Shown here: positions 60,242 through 64,000 of the stretch, piece after piece
How the letters are laid out: each line of letters opens with the position of its first letter
Position numbering within the stretch: position 1 is the stretch's first letter
Source: an uncultured Flavobacteriaceae bacterium
Lineage (GTDB): Bacteria > Bacteroidota > Bacteroidia > Flavobacteriales > Flavobacteriaceae
Reading direction: 5' to 3'
Assembly (NCBI GenBank): GCA_947500585.1
Contig: CANMSN010000001.1
Span: 558,001-622,000, forward strand
DNA length: 64,000 nucleotides
Made by a program: the position numbers and the translations under genes
The notes under the pieces: model-generated
What the model was told of the DNA's origin: nothing
Seen by the model: only the letters and a program-made list of their open reading frames with translations
Databases searched by the model: none

Positions 60242-61510
60242 ATGGAATCAATTCAAGCTATAAAACAACGTTTTGGTATAATTGGTAACACACCATCATT
60301 AAACCGCGCTATTGAAAAAGCCATTCAAGTAGCGCCTACCGATATTTCAGTTTTAGTTACTGGCGAAAGTGGTGTTGGTAAAGAGAGTATTCCAAAAATA
60401 ATACACCAATTATCACACAGAAAACACAATAAATATATTGCTGTAAACTGTGGTGCTATTCCAGAAGGCACGATAGATAGTGAACTTTTCGGACACGAAA
60501 AAGGCGCTTTTACTGGTGCTACACAAACACGTGAAGGTTATTTTGAAGTAGCCGATGGCGGCACCATTTTTTTAGATGAAGTTGGCGAATTACCACTAAC
60601 CACTCAAGTACGCTTATTACGTGTTCTTGAAAATGGTGAGTTTTTAAAAGTGGGCTCAAGTAAAGTGCAAAAAACTAATGTACGTATTGTTGCAGCAACC
60701 AACGCAAACATGTTTCAATCTATTGAAAAAGAAACTTTTAGAGAAGATTTGTATTATAGATTAAGTACAGTAGATATTCATTTACCACCACTTCGCGAAA
60801 GACAAGATGATATTCATTTATTATTCAGAAAATTTGCCAGCGATTTTGCCTTAAAGTATAAAATGCCAACTGTAAAACTTACCGATAATGCCATTGAAGT
60901 ACTTTTAAAACACCGTTGGAGCGGTAATATTCGTCAGTTACGAAACATTGCAGAACAAGTTTCGGTTTTAGAACAAAATAGAACCATTACTGCTGAAACT
61001 TTAAGAGGTTATTTACCAACATCGGGAAGTAATTTACCCGCTGTTATTAAAACATCAAAAGCTGAAAGCGATTTTAGCAGCGAACGCGAAATTCTCTACA
61101 AAGTACTTTTTGATATGAAAAGCGATCTTAACGATTTAAAAAAATTAACCATGGAATTAATGAAAAATGGTAATGTTAAAGATGTTGAGAAAAATAATGA
61201 AAGTTTAATTCAAAAAATTTATGGCGATAATGAAGATGATGAAGCTACCTTTGAAGAAGATATAGAAAACACTGAAGTTTTATCGATTTCTGAACACGCA
61301 ATAGAACATGATGAAACTGTAAATGCTCAAGATAAATATCATTTCGCTGAAGAGATTGAAGAAGAAGAAACGTTATCGTTACATGATAAAGAATTAGAAT
61401 TAATAAAAAAATCGCTTGAACGTCACAGCGGAAAACGTAAATTAGCGGCTGCTGAACTTGGTATTAGCGAACGCACATTATATAGAAAGATTAAGCAATA
61501 TGATTTATAA
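60242..61510 (+). CDS. Sigma-54-dependent transcriptional activator without receiver domain
   Basis: 422 residues. The AAA+ domain starts at the N-terminus: Walker A GESGVGKE near 41-48, the sigma-54-contacting loop GAFTGA at 88-93, Walker B GGTIFLDEVGE, and arginine fingers in FREDLYYRL. After an acidic linker (about 300-385) comes a Fis-type helix-turn-helix (SGKRKLAAAELGISERTLYR). There is no receiver or GAF sensor, as in PspF, so activity must be set by a partner protein or by synthesis level. It lies in the conserved miaB-lptE-secG-groES neighbourhood. Confidence 0.93.
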   Translation: MESIQAIKQRFGIIGNTPSLNRAIEKAIQVAPTDISVLVTGESGVGKESIPKIIHQLSHRKHNKYIAVNCGAIPEGTIDSELFGHEKGAFTGATQTREGYFEVADGGTIFLDEVGELPLTTQVRLLRVLENGEFLKVGSSKVQKTNVRIVAATNANMFQSIEKETFREDLYYRLSTVDIHLPPLRERQDDIHLLFRKFASDFALKYKMPTVKLTDNAIEVLLKHRWSGNIRQLRNIAEQVSVLEQNRTITAETLRGYLPTSGSNLPAVIKTSKAESDFSSEREILYKVLFDMKSDLNDLKKLTMELMKNGNVKDVEKNNESLIQKIYGDNEDDEATFEEDIENTEVLSISEHAIEHDETVNAQDKYHFAEEIEEEETLSLHDKELELIKKSLERHSGKRKLAAAELGISERTLYRKIKQYDL

Positions 61511-61537
61511 TTAATCGTTACAAAACAAAAATCTGTC

Positions 61538-61556
61538 ATTCCTGCGAAGACAGGAA
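61538..61556. repeat. REP-like hairpin ATTCCTG...CAGGAAT before lptE
   Basis: ATTCCTGCGAAGACAGGAAT-type stem-loop within the spacer between the sigma-54 activator gene and lptE; same family as the neighbouring TTCCCGC hairpins. Confidence 0.55.
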
Positions 61557-61569
61557 TCCATTAAAATAA

Positions 61570-62073
61570 ATGAAAACAGTAAAATATATCTTTTTAATAT
61601 TAGCTACATTAACGCTAAAATCTTGTGGCATTTATGGGTTTTCACAGCCTACAACAATAGTAGCAGATACTTTTCAAGTAAATCGTTTTGAAAACTCATC
61701 GTTGTTATTTGAACCTGGTTTAGATTTACTTTTTCAAAATACGCTTCAAGATTTAATTCAAGATCAAACAAATTACAACTTAGTATCATCTGGTGCTGAT
61801 TTAATTTATGAAGGTGAAATAACGGATTATAGAATTTCGCCAACAACAGCAACCTCAGAAAACACAGCTGCTCAAAACAGATTAACCATTAGTGTTAAGG
61901 TTAGGTTTTATAATAAAAACAATGAAGAAGATGACATAGATCAAACATTTTCGTTTTTTTACGATTACGCTGGAAGTTCTCAACTTATAGGTAGTGAAAA
62001 AGCAACGGCACATGAAGAAATTTTTGATCGTATAACACAAGATATTATTAATGCTACTTTAGCTAAGTGGTAA
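61570..62073 (+). CDS. lptE: LPS-assembly lipoprotein LptE
   Basis: 167 residues. The signal peptide ends in a lipobox LKSC (Cys19) and is followed by GIYGFSQPTTIVADTF and FEPGLDLLFQNTLQDLIQDQ, the pattern of Bacteroidota LptE. It plugs the LptD barrel that inserts lipopolysaccharide into the outer membrane. Its placement after the sigma-54 activator and before secG is the usual flavobacterial order. Confidence 0.9.
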   Translation: MKTVKYIFLILATLTLKSCGIYGFSQPTTIVADTFQVNRFENSSLLFEPGLDLLFQNTLQDLIQDQTNYNLVSSGADLIYEGEITDYRISPTTATSENTAAQNRLTISVKVRFYNKNNEEDDIDQTFSFFYDYAGSSQLIGSEKATAHEEIFDRITQDIINATLAKW

Positions 62074-62105
62074 AACAATTAATTTACATAAATTTGGCTT
62101 AGCCA

Positions 62106-63050
62106 ATGAATCAAGTAGAGTTTACATACATACTTCAAAAACCAAAAGCGATAACGCATCAGCAAACTGATTATGTTAAATCTGTTATTGATGAATTTCC
62201 ATATTTTCAATCGGCTCGAGCAGTTTATTTAAAAGGACTCAAAAACCAAAGTAGTTTTAAATACAACCAAGAACTTAAAACTACCGCAGCTTACACAACC
62301 GATAGAAGTATTTTATTTGATTTCATTACTTCAGAAGATTTTATTCAAAATGAAATCTCACAATTTATAAAACAAAATATAACTCATTTAAAAGATATAG
62401 ATGTTGAATTAGAAGACCTTTCTGTAAACGAAAGCACTACTATAGACATTGTATTAAAACAACAAATAAAAGATGCTACTGGAGTTTTAGACCCAGAATT
62501 ATTTCAACCTGTAAAGAAGCGTCCTAAAAAAGCTTTTGTTTTAGATGAATCAGAATCTATTGAAAACGTAACTCCAGAAACAAAAACGCAAGAAGCCACA
62601 ACTGTTTCAGATATTTTGAGCCTAGGCAAACCGCTTCAATTTGATAAAAAAGAATCCTATTCGTTTAATGAATGGTTAAAACTAACGCGCTTCAAACCCA
62701 TAAAAAGGGAAGAAAATCAAAATAAGCCTCTAGTTAAAACCAAAGAAACTAATAAAAAAATAGATAATAAAAAAACTAAAAAATTTGAATTAATTGATAA
62801 GTTTATAACTCAAAATCCTAAAATAAATCCTAAAAATCCTTCAACACCAAAAGGCAACCTTGCTAAAGCACAAATGATACAACCTGAAGCTTTAATGACA
62901 GAGACTTTAGCACGTATTTACGTTGAGCAAAAAAACTATAAAAAAGCAATTCAGTCTTATAAAATTTTAAGTTTGAAATATCCAGAAAAAAGTAGTTTCT
63001 TTGCAAACCAAATTAAGGCAGTAGAACATTTACAAGAACAAAATAAATAG
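62106..63050 (+). CDS. Conserved hypothetical protein with C-terminal TPR-like helices
   Basis: 314 residues, no signal peptide. The N-terminal domain (YVKSVIDEFPYFQSARAVYL) is followed by a Lys/Glu-rich low-complexity region and a C-terminal TPR-like pair (TETLARIYVEQKNYKKAIQS, then YKILSLKYPEKSSFF). It is regularly found between lptE and secG in flavobacteria. Function unknown. It is spaced 32 bp from lptE and 5 bp from secG. Confidence 0.8.
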   Translation: MNQVEFTYILQKPKAITHQQTDYVKSVIDEFPYFQSARAVYLKGLKNQSSFKYNQELKTTAAYTTDRSILFDFITSEDFIQNEISQFIKQNITHLKDIDVELEDLSVNESTTIDIVLKQQIKDATGVLDPELFQPVKKRPKKAFVLDESESIENVTPETKTQEATTVSDILSLGKPLQFDKKESYSFNEWLKLTRFKPIKREENQNKPLVKTKETNKKIDNKKTKKFELIDKFITQNPKINPKNPSTPKGNLAKAQMIQPEALMTETLARIYVEQKNYKKAIQSYKILSLKYPEKSSFFANQIKAVEHLQEQNK

Positions 63051-63055
63051 AACAA

Positions 63056-63415
63056 ATGAGTACGTTTACAATATTTTTAGCACTAATAGTTGTGGTAGCA
63101 TTTTTACTAATCGTGGTAATTATGGTACAAAATCCAAAAGGTGGCGGGTTATCGTCTTCATTTGGTGGCGGTGGCACACAACAATTAGGAGGTGTAAAAA
63201 AGACAACAGACTTTTTAGATAAAAGCACATGGACATTAGCCACATTATTATTAGTTTTAATATTATTATCTAATGTAGCTATTAATAGAGGCGGTGAAAA
63301 TCTAGATTCTAAAGCTTTAGATTTAGATGCAACCACTACACAACCTTTACCTGCTGTTCCTGCGGACACAGCAAATGATACAGCTACACCTGTTGATGAT
63401 TCAACTGAAGATTAA
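63056..63415 (+). CDS. secG: Preprotein translocase subunit SecG
   Basis: 119 residues. Two membrane helices (TIFLALIVVVAFLLIVVIMV; TLATLLLVLILLSNVAI) frame the signature loop MVQNPKGGGLSSSFGG. A Thr/Asp-rich tail follows, as in other Bacteroidota. It is a component of the SecYEG channel, just behind the TPR-like gene (5 bp). Confidence 0.95.
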   Translation: MSTFTIFLALIVVVAFLLIVVIMVQNPKGGGLSSSFGGGGTQQLGGVKKTTDFLDKSTWTLATLLLVLILLSNVAINRGGENLDSKALDLDATTTQPLPAVPADTANDTATPVDDSTED

Positions 63416-63434
63416 TTTTTTATAAAAAACAAAC

Positions 63435-63466
63435 AAAAAATGCCAACTTGTGAGTTGGCATTTTTT
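63435..63466 (+). terminator. Rho-independent terminator of secG
   Basis: TGCCAACT-TGTG-AGTTGGCA is flanked by six A and six T, 20 bases beyond the secG stop. Confidence 0.9.
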
Positions 63467-63495
63467 GTTTCTGCAAGTTTGTCAGTTAAATAGCA

Positions 63496-63528
63496 TTGGC
63501 ACATTTTTAGCATAACGCTTAAGCGTTA
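63496..63528 (+). promoter_or_regulatory. Sigma-54-like promoter and palindrome upstream of groES
   Basis: TTGGCAC at 63496-63502, then five bases, then TAGCA at 63508-63512. The GG and GC pairs are spaced exactly as in the -24/-12 consensus TGGCAC-N5-TTGCA, with one mismatch. Overlapping the predicted start point is the perfect 16-bp palindrome TAACGCTTAAGCGTTA (63513-63528), a candidate operator. No TAnnTTTG element is evident. Confidence 0.45.
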
Positions 63529-63561
63529 ACATTAATTTTAAAATTAAAAAATATAACAAAA

Positions 63562-63837
63562 ATGGCATTAAACATTAAACCATTAGCAGACCGCGTTCTT
63601 ATTGAACCAGCTGCCGCTGAAACTAAAACAGCATCAGGAATTATTATTCCAGATAACGCTAAAGAAAAACCACAAAAAGGAACTGTTGTTGCTGCAGGTA
63701 AAGGCACTAAAGACGATCCTATTACCGTAAAAGTTGGCGACACTGTTTTGTATGGTAAATATGCAGGTACCGAACTTAAACTAGAGGGTACAGATTATTT
63801 AATCATGCGTGAAAGCGATATACTTGCGATTATTTAA
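63562..63837 (+). CDS. groES: Co-chaperonin GroES
   Basis: 91 residues, the usual GroES length. Signature segments: [20 protein letters not shown] at the start, [13 protein letters not shown], and the C-terminal [11 protein letters not shown]. It caps the GroEL chamber. groL follows after about 100 bp that contain REP-like hairpins. Confidence 0.98.
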   Translation: MALNIKPLADRVLIEPAAAETKTASGIIIPDNAKEKPQKGTVVAAGKGTKDDPITVKVGDTVLYGKYAGTELKLEGTDYLIMRESDILAII

Positions 63838-63848
63838 TCAACTTTTTC

Positions 63849-63920
63849 ATTTCCGTGAAAACGGAAATCTCATTAAACAAAACTAGATTTTTATTAAACA
63901 GTTTCCCGCCTTCGCGGGAA
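63849..63920. repeat. REP-like double hairpin between groES and groL
   Basis: ATTTCCGTGAAAACGGAAAT (63849-63868) and TTTCCCGCCTTCGCGGGAA (63902-63920) are joined by CTCATTAAAC and an AT-rich spacer. The layout copies 12706-12761. Confidence 0.65.
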
Positions 63921-63940
63921 TGACAAAAAATTATTTAAAA

Positions 63941-64000
63941 ATGGCAAAAGATATAAAATTTGATATTGACGCACGCGACGGTTTAAAACGTGGTGTTGAT
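63941..64000 (+). CDS. groL: Chaperonin GroEL, first 20 codons (cut by window edge)
   Basis: MAKDIKFDIDARDGLKRGVD is the GroEL N-terminus, open to the window edge. It follows groES in the normal order. Confidence 0.96.
   Translation, partial: MAKDIKFDIDARDGLKRGVD

Noticed and set aside
63435-63562. CIRCE or other HrcA operator ahead of groES
   Set aside because: No TTAGCACTC-N9-GAGTGCTAA pattern is present; only the sigma-54-like element and a different palindrome are seen.

Overview
The window looks like a chromosomal piece of a marine-type Flavobacteriaceae bacterium (Bacteroidota). The base composition is AT-rich. Several promoters carry the Bacteroidota TTG / TAnnTTTG signature. A complete gldK-gldL-gldM-gldN gliding and type IX secretion (T9SS) core is present, and three large secreted proteins end in a T9SS type A sorting domain. 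The DNA polymerase III alpha subunit carries an N-terminal proofreading exonuclease domain. I cannot name the species from sequence alone.

Layout. 1-2.5 kb: start of a TonB-dependent receptor (cut by the window edge), a histidine-kinase scrap, a decayed IS3-family element and tRNA-Asp. 2.5-14.7 kb: mostly housekeeping (DUF58 protein, ClpP paralogue, thioredoxin, SRPBCC/ArsR pair, DnaE, lactonase-like lipoprotein, RpsP, RimM, TrmN6), with clusters of intergenic repeats, one of which surrounds a GIY-YIG gene. 14.7-35.4 kb: a coherent accessory system. 35.4-46 kb: glutaryl-CoA-type dehydrogenase, SGNH lipoprotein, a probable copper locus, Era, FKBP, initiator tRNA, an ABC-F protein and a TolC scrap. 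46-54.7 kb: gldN-M-L-K, an arginase-fold protein that has lost most metal ligands, and TopA. 54.8-58.2 kb: membrane protein and lipoproteins. 58.3-64 kb: MiaB, a sigma-54 activator without a receiver domain, LptE, SecG, GroES and the start of GroEL.

The main discovery candidate is the 14.7-35.4 kb block. It holds two parallel two-component cassettes: a TPR-type and a beta-propeller-type HisKA_3 kinase, each paired with a NarL/LuxR-type response regulator. Around them lie three T9SS cargo proteins, two lipoproteins (one Nudix-like), several exported proteins of unknown function and two unannotated small ORFs (59 and 53 codons) with hydrophobic N-termini. Ten copies of a 19-bp inverted repeat, idealised as ACTACC-N7-GGTAGT, occur in this block, one ahead of each transcription unit. 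In all ten, a TAnnTTTG-like -7 element starts exactly 20 or 21 bp after the repeat. The repeat therefore sits where the -33 element should be. The sequence supports a self-contained regulon in which the two regulators probably drive both their own genes and a secreted-protein output.

The 28.3-35.5 kb part of this block is bracketed by a 49-bp direct repeat of the first 16 codons of the acyl-CoA dehydrogenase gene. The left copy is fused in frame to the tail of an IS256-type transposase, so the segment appears to have been rearranged or acquired.
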